NCBI GenBank assembly: GCA_016702335.1
Contig: JADJEF010000020.1
Coordinates: 1,674,001-1,738,000 of the forward strand
DNA: 64,000 bases
Source: Rhodocyclaceae bacterium
GTDB taxonomy: Bacteria; Pseudomonadota; Gammaproteobacteria; Burkholderiales; Rhodocyclaceae
Direction of reading: 5' to 3'
Shown piece by piece: positions 1 through 7,970 of the stretch. Below the pieces are notes generated by a model. That model searched no databases. It had not been told where the DNA came from and saw only the letters and a list, made by a program, of their open reading frames with translations. Position 1 is the first letter of the stretch. Each line of letters opens with the position of its first letter. The translations under genes were made by a program, and so were the position numbers.

Positions 1-522
1 GCACTTCAGCAGCTCATGGAGCACGTTGAATTCGGTGCCGGTCAGATCGATCGACAGGCCAGCGCAATGCACCTGCCGTGCGCCCAGATTGAGTTCGAGG
101 TCGCCGACCCGCAGCAGTTTGTTGTCCGCACTTTTTCTGGTCGTTGAATCAAGGTCGGCGGCAGAGGTCCTTCTGAGAATGCTGCGCACCCGTGCGGCAA
201 GCTCGCGCGGACTGCAGGGCTTGGGTAGATAGTCATCGGCGCCCAGTTCGAGCCCGAGCACCCGGTCAGTTTCTTCGCCGCGCGCACTGAGCATCAGGAC
301 CGGAGTTGATCCGCTCCGGCGTACTTCGCGCAGGACATCGAGCCCCATCATGCCGGGCAGCATGATGTCGAGGATCAGAAGGTCATAGCTGCCCGACGCC
401 AGCGCTTCGAGTACGGCGTCGCCACGATGCACGGCGTCCAGTGCCATGCCATCGAGGTCAAAGTAGTTGCGCAAGATGTCGCAGAGTTCGACGTCATCAT
501 CGGCGATGAGCAAACGTGGCAT
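1..522 (-). CDS. OmpR/CpxR-family response regulator (3' end outside the window)
   Basis: Reading from the ATG at 522, the product begins MPRLLIADDDVELCDILRNY and is a receiver domain with the acidic pocket (ADDD), the phospho-acceptor Asp in LLILDIMLPG and the switch Lys in DDYLPKPCSPREL. A winged-helix DNA-binding domain follows (DLTGTEFNVLHELL) and runs off the left edge after about 174 residues. AAGGA lies upstream of the ATG. It is the DNA-binding output of a two-component system; its kinase is not in the window. It is divergent from the small secreted genes at 794 and 1129, with a direct repeat between them that may be its operator. Family assignment is firm; the signal sensed is unknown. 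Confidence 0.93.
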   Translation of the reverse strand, partial: MPRLLIADDDVELCDILRNYFDLDGMALDAVHRGDAVLEALASGSYDLLILDIMLPGMMGLDVLREVRRSGSTPVLMLSARGEETDRVLGLELGADDYLPKPCSPRELAARVRSILRRTSAADLDSTTRKSADNKLLRVGDLELNLGARQVHCAGLSIDLTGTEFNVLHELLKC

Positions 523-576
523 GGCTTTTTCCTTAATTCTTCGCCGAGTCTAGCATCTCGATTGAGCCCCGCTGAA

Positions 577-593
577 TGTCAAGAAGTGTCAAG
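577..593. promoter_or_regulatory. Candidate response-regulator operator: TGTCAAG direct repeat
   Basis: TGTCAAG occurs at 577-583 and 587-593, exactly one 10-bp turn apart, in the 271-bp divergent region between the OmpR-type regulator gene and the small secreted gene at 794. A 10-bp-phased direct repeat is the usual shape of OmpR/CpxR-family sites. That this regulator binds here is inference from position and form. Nothing else was recognised in 523-793 apart from the AAGGAG before 794. Confidence 0.4.
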
Positions 594-793
594 CCGATCC
601 TTGCATTTCATTGCACTGCGCAAACACTGCTTGTCACCCCGCTACCTAGTATTCGCTCATGGACTTGACGCAGTGGTGAAGCGCAAAAACGCAACACCTC
701 CGATCCGGCCCTGAGCGCCAAACAGTGCAACCGTCTGGCAACTCTTGAAGGCAGTTTTCACTCAATCAGTCAATTTACTAAAGGAGCAAAAAA

Positions 794-1060
794 ATGAAAT
801 CCATCAAAACTCAATTGATCTCGATCGCCACAATTCTTGTGCTCGGCACCCAAGCGTCCGCTGCGCTGGCCAAGACCCCGTCGCAGAACCCGGCAAACAA
901 CATTCGCCACGCACAAAGCGTGGGTGGGGACTCGACACCGCTGCACACGGCCAAGAACAACATTCGCTATGCACAGAATGCGGATGTGGGTTTTGCCAGA
1001 AGTCCGGCAAAGAGCCAGAAGAACAATGTCTATAAGCAGGTCATGAACAACGGGAAGTAA
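794..1060 (+). CDS. Small secreted protein of unknown function (tandem paralogue 1)
   Basis: An 88-residue product with a classical Sec signal peptide (MKSIKTQLISIATILVL, cleavage expected after ASAALA) and a short polar mature part without cysteines. The mature part holds a repeated block, NNIRHAQ then NNIRYAQ, and ends with ARSP-x-K-x-Q-x-NN-x-YKQ. AAGGAG sits 7 bases before the ATG. The next gene at 1129 is a clear paralogue with the same signal peptide and end block but only one NN-x-R-x-AQ block. Both lie beside a divergent OmpR-type regulator, suggesting an envelope-stress or secreted-peptide role, which is inference. No known family was recognised. Confidence 0.75.
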   Translation: MKSIKTQLISIATILVLGTQASAALAKTPSQNPANNIRHAQSVGGDSTPLHTAKNNIRYAQNADVGFARSPAKSQKNNVYKQVMNNGK

Positions 1061-1128
1061 ACCCGATAGCCCGACGACTCTCGAATCCAGTTATCAATCG
1101 ATTAGCCAATCTACCCAAGGAGTAAAAA

Positions 1129-1404
1129 ATGAAATCCATCAAAGCAAAATTGATCTCGGTTGCCGCAGTTCTTGCGTTCGGCGCTCATGCAACGGCGGCA
1201 CTTGCCCAGGCCCCTGCCCATACACCGGAGAACAACACCCGTCACGCACAAGAGGCGGGTGGCGGACAGGGCACTCATGGCGCGAGAAGTCCGGAAAAAA
1301 ACCAGGCCAACAATGCCTACAAGCAAGCCATCAAAAACGGACAGACACCAGCGAACAAGCCGCAGAAGCCGCAAAAGCCCAAGCGTCCGCAAAAAGCTCA
1401 GTAA
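1129..1404 (+). CDS. Small secreted protein of unknown function (tandem paralogue 2)
   Basis: A 91-residue product starting MKSIKAKLISVAAVLAFG, with likely cleavage after TAALA. It shares the first 20 or so residues, NNTRHAQ and the ARSPEKNQANNAYKQ block with the gene at 794. It differs by losing the central repeat and gaining a Lys/Pro/Gln-rich basic tail (PQKPQKPKRPQKAQ). AAGGAG precedes the ATG by 6 bases. The 68-bp spacing and similar leader sequence point to recent tandem duplication. Function unknown. Confidence 0.75.
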   Translation: MKSIKAKLISVAAVLAFGAHATAALAQAPAHTPENNTRHAQEAGGGQGTHGARSPEKNQANNAYKQAIKNGQTPANKPQKPQKPKRPQKAQ

Positions 1405-1534
1405 TCAGTGCAAAGACTCGACCCGACGGATTCAGTCAACATCACCAAGACTGAATCCGCCGGTCAGAGTGTTACGACGCCTCTGTGCCGACTATTTTCC
1501 CATTGCACCCCCAACGAACCCATAAGGTACTCAC

Positions 1535-3013
1535 ATGCGCAACGAATTGACGCTTTGTCTGACCCTGCTTGCCGGCGCGATTGCGAGTTCGCTTAGCCTG
1601 AGCGCGCCCGTTTTTGCGCAGACGCCGTCGGATACGACCTGGCGGCTTATCTCCCGTCTGGGCTACGGTCCAACGACCGGTCTGGTCGACGCCATCGCAA
1701 AGACGGATGATGCGCCTACGTGGGCACTCCGTCAGGTCGATATTGCCCATGCGGCGAGCAAGGAACCCGCGCGCGTCCCCGCCTGGACCCAGCGCGCCAG
1801 TTTGTCGCTGGCTGAAATTTTTCCGGAATTCACCAAGGAACGTGAGGCACGCAAGGCAGGACAGGAAAAGTTGCAGAAGTCGGAGAACGGTGAGGGCCCT
1901 GGCGGTAACGCCAATCGCAGTGAGCGCCCCTTCAGTGCACTGGTGGCCGGTGAAGCGGCCGCTTGGCGCCTTGCCGCCTGCAGTGCGCCGGACATTGAGC
2001 ACCCCTTGCTCGCGAGAATGACCGAGTTCTGGTTCAATCACCTGAATGTTTTTTCCGGCAAGGGTCCGGTGCGACCGTTCGTTGGTCGCTATGTGCTTGA
2101 CGTGATCCGTGCCAATGCCCTCGGCAAGTACGAAGACATGCTGCTGGCCAGCGCCAAACATCCGGCCATGCTGTTCTACCTCGATCAGGCCCAGAGTGTT
2201 GCGGAGGGCAGTGCCGGTCACCGGGGCAATGCGCGTGGCTTGAACGAAAACTATGCCCGCGAGTTGCTGGAGCTGCACACCTTGGGCGTGGCCGGTGGCT
2301 ACAGCCAGAACGACGTGCGCGAACTGGCGCGAATCCTCACCGGCTGGACGGTGGCGCCCAACCGCGACGATGGCTTTCGCTTCAACGCGCAGGTTCACGA
2401 TAGCGGCGAGAAGCGTCTGCTCGGCGTGGTGTTCCGCGATAGGGGCGTGCAGGAGGGCGAGGAAGCCATCCGCATGCTGGCGAGGCACCCGGCGACTGCG
2501 CGGCGAATCGCCCAGCGCTTGGCCACTTTCTTTGTCGCCGACAATCCGCCTGCGGCCCTCGTCGATGAACTCGCGCGCAGTTTTGTGGACTCGGGCGGCG
2601 ATATCCGCACCACCCTGAAGACCTTGATTTCCTCGCGCGAGTTTTGGCAAGCCGATCAACGTCTCTTCAAGACACCGTTTGACTACGCCTGCTCGGCACT
2701 GGCAGCAACAGGGGGGCTGCGCAACCCCAAGGAAGCGGCTCTGGCCATGGGCTTCCTGGCGCAGGCCGGGCAGCCGGTGCATGGCTGGCAAACACCCGAT
2801 GGCTACAAGACCGATGCGGCCACCTGGCTTTCGCCCGAAGCACTGACGCGCCGAGCCGATTTCGCGGTGGCGCTGGGCAAGCGCACAAAGACCCCCGATT
2901 TCCTGACGCCCTTCCTGAGCGAGGCTTCACGACAGCGCATCGCTCAGGAACCTGCCACGCTGCACACGGGGCTCATGCTCGCAAGCCCCGAATTCATGAG
3001 GAAATGGCCATGA
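1535..3013 (+). CDS. DUF1800 family exported protein
   Basis: A 492-residue product with an N-terminal signal peptide (SAPVFAQ cleavage region). The mature protein has the DUF1800 hallmarks: an early RLGYGP segment, LLARMTEFWFNHLNVF, NYARELLELHTLGV and ARILTGWTV, then a helical C-terminal half. It overlaps the DUF1501 gene by four bases (ATGA at 3010-3013), so the two are almost certainly co-translated. DUF1800-DUF1501 pairs are a known recurring arrangement in proteobacteria and planctomycetes; their biochemical role is unestablished. The only oddity is a charged, Gly/Asn-rich insertion around residues 105-130. Confidence 0.9.
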   Translation: MRNELTLCLTLLAGAIASSLSLSAPVFAQTPSDTTWRLISRLGYGPTTGLVDAIAKTDDAPTWALRQVDIAHAASKEPARVPAWTQRASLSLAEIFPEFTKEREARKAGQEKLQKSENGEGPGGNANRSERPFSALVAGEAAAWRLAACSAPDIEHPLLARMTEFWFNHLNVFSGKGPVRPFVGRYVLDVIRANALGKYEDMLLASAKHPAMLFYLDQAQSVAEGSAGHRGNARGLNENYARELLELHTLGVAGGYSQNDVRELARILTGWTVAPNRDDGFRFNAQVHDSGEKRLLGVVFRDRGVQEGEEAIRMLARHPATARRIAQRLATFFVADNPPAALVDELARSFVDSGGDIRTTLKTLISSREFWQADQRLFKTPFDYACSALAATGGLRNPKEAALAMGFLAQAGQPVHGWQTPDGYKTDAATWLSPEALTRRADFAVALGKRTKTPDFLTPFLSEASRQRIAQEPATLHTGLMLASPEFMRKWP

Positions 3014-4263
3014 CTGATCACGACACTTCGGTTTCAGTGGGCCGCCGACGCCTTTTGCTCGGCATGGCCGCCGCCTCGGGCGCATGCCTGCTGCCCACGG
3101 CCTGGGCCCAGCCCATGCCCGCACTCAAGGAAGGCCGGCTGGTTGTGGTCCTGCTGCGTGGCGCCTACGACGGGCTATCGGCGACCATCCCGTATGCGGA
3201 CCCGGACTATCGACGCTTGCGCCCAAGCATTGCCATTCCCGCACCGGACGGCACGGATCAGGCGTCGATCAAACTTGATGCAACCTTTGCCCTCCACCCG
3301 GCCCTTGCGCCCTTGCTGCCGCTGTGGCGCGACGGTGTGCTGAGCTTTGTTCCCGCGAGTGGCTCACCCGACCCCACGCGCTCTCACTTTGAAGCACAGA
3401 CGCACTGGGAGATCGGTATGCCCGGCAAGAGCAATGCGCCGCGCGGTTGGCTCAACGCCTTGGCCGGCATGGCCACGGCCACGGCCAGCGGGAGTGTCGC
3501 CGCGGGCATCGGGGTCGGTGATGCCAATCCAAAGATTCTCTCGGGGCCGGCGACGGTACGCTTGATTCCCCGGGGCAAGGCTGCGGCTACTGAAGGCAGC
3601 CTGGGCAATCAACGCACCCGTGAGGCCTTGCTCGACCTCTATGGGGGTGATGACGAAGTCTCGCAGGTCTTTCGTCAGGGTGCCGACAGTCGCATGTCCA
3701 GCACCCGGCAGCTTGCCGTTGAGGAAAAGGCAGCTCAGGGCGGTGCCTCGGCGGCGGGCTTGCCGCTGGATGCTCGGCCCCTGGGCACACTCATGCGCAA
3801 TGACCGCACGCTTCGGGTCGGCTTTCTCTCCGCCGGGGGGTGGGATACGCACGCCAGTCAAGGCGGTGTTAGCGGAGGTCTGGCCAAAAGCTTCGGCAGC
3901 CTGGCCGCCGCCCTGGTTCAGCTACGCGCCGACTTTTCAGAGCCGGGTGACATCATTGTCGTTGCCAGCGAGTTTGGCCGCACCTGTGCGGAAAATGGAA
4001 CGCGCGGCACCGACCATGGCCATGGCAACACGCTCTGGCTGATTGGCAATCGAATCGCAGGTGGTCGTTGGCATGGCACCTGGTCGGGGCTGTCGTCAGC
4101 CAATCTTTACGAGGGGCGCGATCTGCCGGTGCATCATGATTTTCGGAGCATCTTTGCCCAGGTGCTGCAATCGGGCTTTGGCCTTCGTGACAGCCAGTTG
4201 CAGGATATCTTCCCCGGCGCTAAAGACGACGCGCGCTTGGGTCGCCTGATCAATAGCGCCTGA
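3010..4263 (+). CDS. DUF1501 family Tat-exported protein
   Basis: About 417 residues with a twin-arginine signal (SVGRRRLLLGMAAASG, Ala-x-Ala near TAWAQ). The body matches DUF1501, a sulfatase/alkaline-phosphatase-like fold: LVVVLLRGAYDGL, GGWDTHASQGG and EFGRTCAENGTRGTDHGHG, which holds likely metal-binding Asp and His. I prefer the ATG at 3010 because GAGGA lies 8 bases upstream and gives ATGA coupling with DUF1800; the ATG at 3004 is too close to that ribosome site. It probably folds in the cytoplasm with its metal and is exported with its DUF1800 partner. Confidence 0.9.
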   Translation: MTDHDTSVSVGRRRLLLGMAAASGACLLPTAWAQPMPALKEGRLVVVLLRGAYDGLSATIPYADPDYRRLRPSIAIPAPDGTDQASIKLDATFALHPALAPLLPLWRDGVLSFVPASGSPDPTRSHFEAQTHWEIGMPGKSNAPRGWLNALAGMATATASGSVAAGIGVGDANPKILSGPATVRLIPRGKAAATEGSLGNQRTREALLDLYGGDDEVSQVFRQGADSRMSSTRQLAVEEKAAQGGASAAGLPLDARPLGTLMRNDRTLRVGFLSAGGWDTHASQGGVSGGLAKSFGSLAAALVQLRADFSEPGDIIVVASEFGRTCAENGTRGTDHGHGNTLWLIGNRIAGGRWHGTWSGLSSANLYEGRDLPVHHDFRSIFAQVLQSGFGLRDSQLQDIFPGAKDDARLGRLINSA

Positions 4264-4315
4264 CTTCGTAGGAGAGCATCGCGGAAGTGGCCGCCCGCTG
4301 GAGCAGGTAGTTCGG

Positions 4316-4341
4316 CAAGTCGGCGCTGGCAAGACGGCGAT
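4316..4341 (+). repeat. Dispersed bipartite repeat, copy 1
   Basis: GCAAGTCGGCGCTGG, spacer CAAG, then ACGGCGAT. Intergenic, between the DUF1501 gene and the converging sensor kinase gene. One of 16 copies in the window. Confidence 0.85.
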
Positions 4342-4381
4342 CATTCGCCGCATCGCCTTCCTAAATCGGTCACGCCCCCCG

Positions 4382-4399
4382 CGCCCCTTTTCGGGGGCG
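4382..4399. terminator. Candidate hairpin between converging genes
   Basis: CGCCCC and GGGGCG pair across a short TTTTCG-like loop just before the end of the minus-strand kinase gene. No clear U-tract follows on either strand, so its role as a bidirectional terminator is inferred from position. Confidence 0.45.
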
Positions 4400-4401
4400 A
4401 T

Positions 4402-5544
4402 TCAACCGGGCAGGCGAAGCTCCACCTGCAAGCCTCCCGCCGCTTGGTTGGCGGCCAACACCGTACCGCCGTGCGCGCTCATGACCCGTCGGGTGATCGC
4501 CAGACCCAACCCGTAACCGGCAAAGCTGTCTGCCCCTTCTGAGCGCAGGAAGGGCTCGAAGATGCGCGCCAGATCGGCCTCGGGCACGCCGGGGCCCTGA
4601 TCACTAACCTGAATGAGGACTTGGCCCCCGGTCCGCTCCCGACTCAAGGCAATGTCCACGCGGCCACCCTCAGGAGAATGGCGCAGCGCATTGCGCACCA
4701 CATTTTCCAGTGCCCGATGCAACAGCTCACGATTACCCGGCACCAGGCCCTGATTGGCGATATCGACATTGACCGTGCATCCCCGCGGCTGACCTTCAAA
4801 GCGGGCGTCTTCGGCAACCTCGTCAATCAGATCAATCAGATCGACGTTATCCGAACACGTACCCGCTAGCCCGGCGTCAAGCCGAGCCAAGGTCAGCAGC
4901 TCGCCGACCAGGTGATCCATGCGCACGGTCTCGCGCTCGATGCGGGCGATGAATTCGGCGGCGCGCTCGGGTTGCTGGGTGAGCAGATCGCTGGTTGCCT
5001 GCAAGCGCGCCAGCGGCGAGCGCAGCTCGTGCGAGACATCGTGCAGCAGGCGCCGCTGCGCATCAACCAGCCCCTGCAGGCGCTCGGCCATGTGATCGAA
5101 GTCGCGCCCCAGATCCGCCAGCTCATCCCGCCGCTGGGCCATCGCATCCCCCACCCGCGCCGTCAGATCCCCCGCCGCCGCGCGCTCGAAAGCCGCACGC
5201 AAGACCTGAATCGGGCGCGAGAAATACCAGGCCAGTGCCGCCGCCATAAGCACACTGACCAGACTTCCGGCGAACAGCGGGAGGAAGGGCGGACGTTGCC
5301 AAAATGCCTGCTCGTCGTGGCGCGGAGGGGGCACGTACTCGACGGGGCCGCCGGACCCGGGCACTCTGTCGGGAGGCCAGGGCATGGGGGCCGACATCGC
5401 ACCCGGAGGTGGCCCACCGGGCGGACCCCCGAATCGGCCCTGAGGATGCAGTAGCCAAATCCCTACGCCCACGCCGACAGCGGTCACGAGTTGGGCCGCC
5501 CACAAAAACAAGAAGAATTTCCAAAAGAGTCGGCCGGGGCGCAT
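4402..5544 (-). CDS. CpxA-like sensor histidine kinase
   Basis: A 380-residue inner-membrane kinase. One transmembrane helix lies at the N-terminus (residues 8-30). A short periplasmic loop is unusually rich in Pro and Gly with some His and Met (residues 32-85). A second helix is followed by HAMP (FSRPIQVLRAAFERAAAGDL), the phospho-acceptor in LLHDVSHELRSPLARL, the N box ENVVRNALRHSP and the G boxes DQGPGVP and GYGLGLAI. It follows the regulator gene by 4 bases. A metal- or Pro-rich sensor loop and the neighbouring Spy/CpxP-like protein suggest envelope or metal stress sensing, which is inference. Confidence 0.92.
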   Translation of the reverse strand: MRPGRLFWKFFLFLWAAQLVTAVGVGVGIWLLHPQGRFGGPPGGPPPGAMSAPMPWPPDRVPGSGGPVEYVPPPRHDEQAFWQRPPFLPLFAGSLVSVLMAAALAWYFSRPIQVLRAAFERAAAGDLTARVGDAMAQRRDELADLGRDFDHMAERLQGLVDAQRRLLHDVSHELRSPLARLQATSDLLTQQPERAAEFIARIERETVRMDHLVGELLTLARLDAGLAGTCSDNVDLIDLIDEVAEDARFEGQPRGCTVNVDIANQGLVPGNRELLHRALENVVRNALRHSPEGGRVDIALSRERTGGQVLIQVSDQGPGVPEADLARIFEPFLRSEGADSFAGYGLGLAITRRVMSAHGGTVLAANQAAGGLQVELRLPG

Positions 5545-5548
5545 CGGC

Positions 5549-6250
5549 TCAGACCACCAACAGATAACCCTTGCGGATTACTGTTTCAATCGGCGAACGC
5601 CCGTCGGGCAGATTGCCCAGCTTCTGCCGTATAGCGCTGATGTGAACATCGATGCTGCGATCAAAGCGGGTGAGCACCCGTCCCAGCGCCTGCTCCGACA
5701 AATCCGCTTTGCTCACTGCCTTGCCAGCCTGACGAGCCAGCAGTTCCAGCAAACTGAATTCGGTACTGGTCAAATCGAGCAGCATGCCCTGCCACTCGGC
5801 GCGACGGCGCCCCGGCCAGAGCATCAAGGGGCCAGCCGCCAACGGCTGCAAACTTTCGCTGGCCATCTCGTGCGACGATAACGAACGCTTGAGGATGGCA
5901 CGCAGGCGCGCCGTCAGTTCGCGCGGCGTGCATGGCTTGGGCACGTAGTCATCCGCCCCCAACTCCAGTCCCACGATGCGGTCAGTGTCGTCGCCGCGTG
6001 CGGTAAGCATCAGCACCGGCAGCGGACTCGCGGCACGAATCCGGGCCAGCGCGGCAATGCCGCCCAGCACCGGCATGGTGACATCAAGCACCACGATATC
6101 GTGGCGGCCGGAAAGTGCCTCGGCCACACCAGCTTGGCCGTCGTGCACACAGGTCACCGTGAACTGCTCGCGGGTCAGGTAATCACGCAGCAGATCCAGT
6201 AGCTCAACATCATCATCAACCAACAGCACTCGTCCATTCATGCGCTGCAT
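5549..6250 (-). CDS. CpxR-like OmpR-family response regulator
   Basis: A 233-residue regulator: receiver with VDDD, phospho-Asp in IVVLDVTMPV, and a GLELGADDYVPKPCTPREL segment close to the CpxR type, then a winged helix (LLDLTSTEFSLLELL, FDRSIDVHISAIRQKLG). The start may be the ATG at 6250 or the one four codons inside (MNGRVLLVDDD). It is co-transcribed with the kinase and divergent from the Spy-like gene. The intervening DNA has GTAAA-N5-GTAAA on the minus strand, the known CpxR half-site arrangement, so it probably controls that gene and itself. Confidence 0.93.
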   Translation of the reverse strand: MQRMNGRVLLVDDDVELLDLLRDYLTREQFTVTCVHDGQAGVAEALSGRHDIVVLDVTMPVLGGIAALARIRAASPLPVLMLTARGDDTDRIVGLELGADDYVPKPCTPRELTARLRAILKRSLSSHEMASESLQPLAAGPLMLWPGRRRAEWQGMLLDLTSTEFSLLELLARQAGKAVSKADLSEQALGRVLTRFDRSIDVHISAIRQKLGNLPDGRSPIETVIRKGYLLVV

Positions 6251-6282
6251 CTTAGGGCAGAGCCTTTGTCATGCGCCGCGCC

Positions 6283-6297
6283 TTTACCGAAATTTAC
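6283..6297. promoter_or_regulatory. CpxR-type box upstream of the Spy-like gene
   Basis: Read on the minus strand this is GTAAA-TTTCG-GTAAA, an exact match to the CpxR consensus GTAAA-N5-GTAAA. It lies between the divergent regulator gene and the Spy-like gene, 80 bases before the latter's ATG. Confidence 0.65.
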
Positions 6298-6377
6298 CCG
6301 GCCATAACAGCACCTTACATGCGCCGCCGCAAGAATTCGTTGCGTCACGTTCGTGTGACTTTCTACAGGAGAACTTC

Positions 6378-6836
6378 ATGAAGAAACGCTATTCCATCCT
6401 CGCTGCCCTGGCCGTTAGCGCCGGCCTGATCACCGCCACTGCGTGGGCCTGCCCGCCCGTTGGCGGCCACTTCCCCGGACCGGGAATGGGGCCGCCAGCG
6501 ATGCACTCGCTCAAGCTGACCGATGCGCAACACGAGGCACTGTTTGCGCAAATGCAGGCCGATGCTCGGCCACGTCACGAGGCCATGCGCGCCGCCCACC
6601 GCAGCGCTGAGGCCCTGCGCAATTTGGCGCAGGCCGAGGTCTTCGACGAAGCCAAAGCCAAGGCCCTCGCCAGCGAGCATGGCCAGCAGATTGCCGAACT
6701 GGCATGGCTGCGCGCACGCGCTGAAGCCAAACTGAGCGCCATCCTGACACCCGAGCAGCGAGCGCAGCAGGCCAAGGCGGAAGATGACCCGCCGCGCGGC
6801 AAGCACTGCCGCGCCGACGAGCGCTCAGGCCCATGA
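6378..6836 (+). CDS. Spy/CpxP-like periplasmic LTxxQ-motif protein
   Basis: A 152-residue product from the ATG at 6378 with AGGAGA upstream. It has a signal peptide (MKKRYSILAALAVSAG, cleavage near ATAWA) and an all-helical mature part carrying the Spy/CpxP motifs LTDAQHEALF and LTPEQRAQ. The mature N-terminus is rich in Cys, Pro, His and Gly and could bind metal. Spy and CpxP are periplasmic ATP-independent chaperones and feedback inhibitors of CpxA. The divergent cpxR-like gene and the CpxR box support that role here. Confidence 0.85.
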   Translation: MKKRYSILAALAVSAGLITATAWACPPVGGHFPGPGMGPPAMHSLKLTDAQHEALFAQMQADARPRHEAMRAAHRSAEALRNLAQAEVFDEAKAKALASEHGQQIAELAWLRARAEAKLSAILTPEQRAQQAKAEDDPPRGKHCRADERSGP

Positions 6837-7012
6837 ACAAGCCGCAAAGCCCTTGCCGCGCCACGCGCTTTACAGCGCTTAACGCGGCAATCCGGGGTGG
6901 CATATTTTTCCGGCGCAGTGGGTTGCGGCTGACCGGCGATCTGGTGATTGCCGCGTGCCTCGCCGGCACGGTGGCCTTTTTCCTGCCGGCACAGGCCGAA
7001 TCATGGCTGGCC

Positions 7013-7037
7013 TTTACTTACCTTTACTCGCCTTTAC
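7013..7037. promoter_or_regulatory. Triple CpxR-type half-site array
   Basis: TTTAC occurs at 7013, 7023 and 7033, so the minus strand reads GTAAA three times at exact 10-bp spacing. It lies about 100 bases before the EF-hand gene. Together with the box at 6283 it suggests the adjacent CpxR-like regulator also controls the EF-hand gene. Confidence 0.6.
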
Positions 7038-7137
7038 ATGCCAACCCCTGAATTGGCGAGACTTTTGGCCGACAACTTGCAATGAAGGCAGTGCACGCAA
7101 CCGCGTGACTCGAACCGACTCAGGAAAGGAAACAACG

Positions 7138-7839
7138 ATGAGCACCATAGGCAGCTTGAGTAGCATGAGTGGCGGCTTCGCCATGAACCCGATGGGATCA
7201 CGCCCGCCACGCCCCGACGCCAGCGCCATGGCGGAAAAGCTCTTCGCCAAGCTCGACAGCAGCGGCAAGGGCTATATCGAGCAGGCCGGGTTCACCTCGG
7301 CGCTCGAAAATGTCACCAGCAGCAGCGATGCCACCGCCTTGTTCGCGGAGCTCGATGCCGACAGTGATGGCAAGCTCACCGAACAGGAGTTCAGCAGTAG
7401 TCTCAAGGCGCTGAGCGAGCAGCTCGATCAGCAGTTCATGAGCCTGCGCCTGCAAGGCGGCATGCCACCGCCCCCACCTCCGCCACGCGGCGGCGGTGCC
7501 GACGAGGGCTTCAGCAAAGACGAGTTGCAAAGCCAGCTGAACGCAATCAGCAGCAGCCAGAGCGGTGGTGACACCCAGCGCGCCAGCCTGATCAGCAGCG
7601 TCATCGAAAACTTTGATACCGCAGATACCGACGGCAACGGCAAAGTGAGTTTTGCCGAAGCCATGGCATTGGAGCGGAGCGCGGGTAGCGAATCAAGTAC
7701 CAGCCCTACATCCACGGCCAGTGCTTCGGCCAGTGAAAGCAGCAACCAATTGCGCTGGATGCAGCAGATCGTGCAACTAATGCGCGCCTATGGTCTGGAG
7801 CAAAGCCCTGGTGGCGGCACGCTGAACTCGGTCGCCTAG
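7138..7839 (+). CDS. EF-hand calcium-binding protein
   Basis: A 233-residue product from the ATG at 7138 (AGGAAAGGAA upstream). Residues 1-30 are Ser/Met/Gly-rich without a signal peptide. EF-hand loops are visible at DSSGKGYIEQ (partial), DADSDGKLTEQEF and DTADTDGNGKVSF, all with Asp/Asn at ligand positions. A polyproline and Gly linker (PPPPPPP) splits the two EF-hand pairs, followed by a Ser/Thr/Ala-rich stretch and a helical tail. The layout recalls XopAW-like EF-hand proteins, a loose comparison. It is probably a calcium sensor or buffer, perhaps secreted by a non-Sec route. The upstream GTAAA array suggests CpxR-type control. Confidence 0.85.
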   Translation: MSTIGSLSSMSGGFAMNPMGSRPPRPDASAMAEKLFAKLDSSGKGYIEQAGFTSALENVTSSSDATALFAELDADSDGKLTEQEFSSSLKALSEQLDQQFMSLRLQGGMPPPPPPPRGGGADEGFSKDELQSQLNAISSSQSGGDTQRASLISSVIENFDTADTDGNGKVSFAEAMALERSAGSESSTSPTSTASASASESSNQLRWMQQIVQLMRAYGLEQSPGGGTLNSVA

Positions 7840-7970
7840 TTTTCAGGACGCAACCATCAACGGTGGCAAATGGCCGTCGGTGTAAGTTGGCCAGCGGCCG
7901 CTTCGTAGAAGCGAAACTTGAATAGCGGCTTTAGGCGCTGCAGCTGCTTTGGAGCGATCATCGCCCGCAG

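Noticed and set aside
1472..2791. A 439-codon open frame antisense to the DUF1800 gene
   Set aside because: A shadow of a high-GC gene; the plus strand has clear family motifs, a signal peptide and coupling to DUF1501.
6833..7051. A 72-codon frame overlapping the Spy-like stop by ATGA with a hydrophobic middle
   Set aside because: No recognised family, and the triple GTAAA array of the EF-hand gene lies at its 3' end, which makes regulatory DNA more likely than coding DNA.
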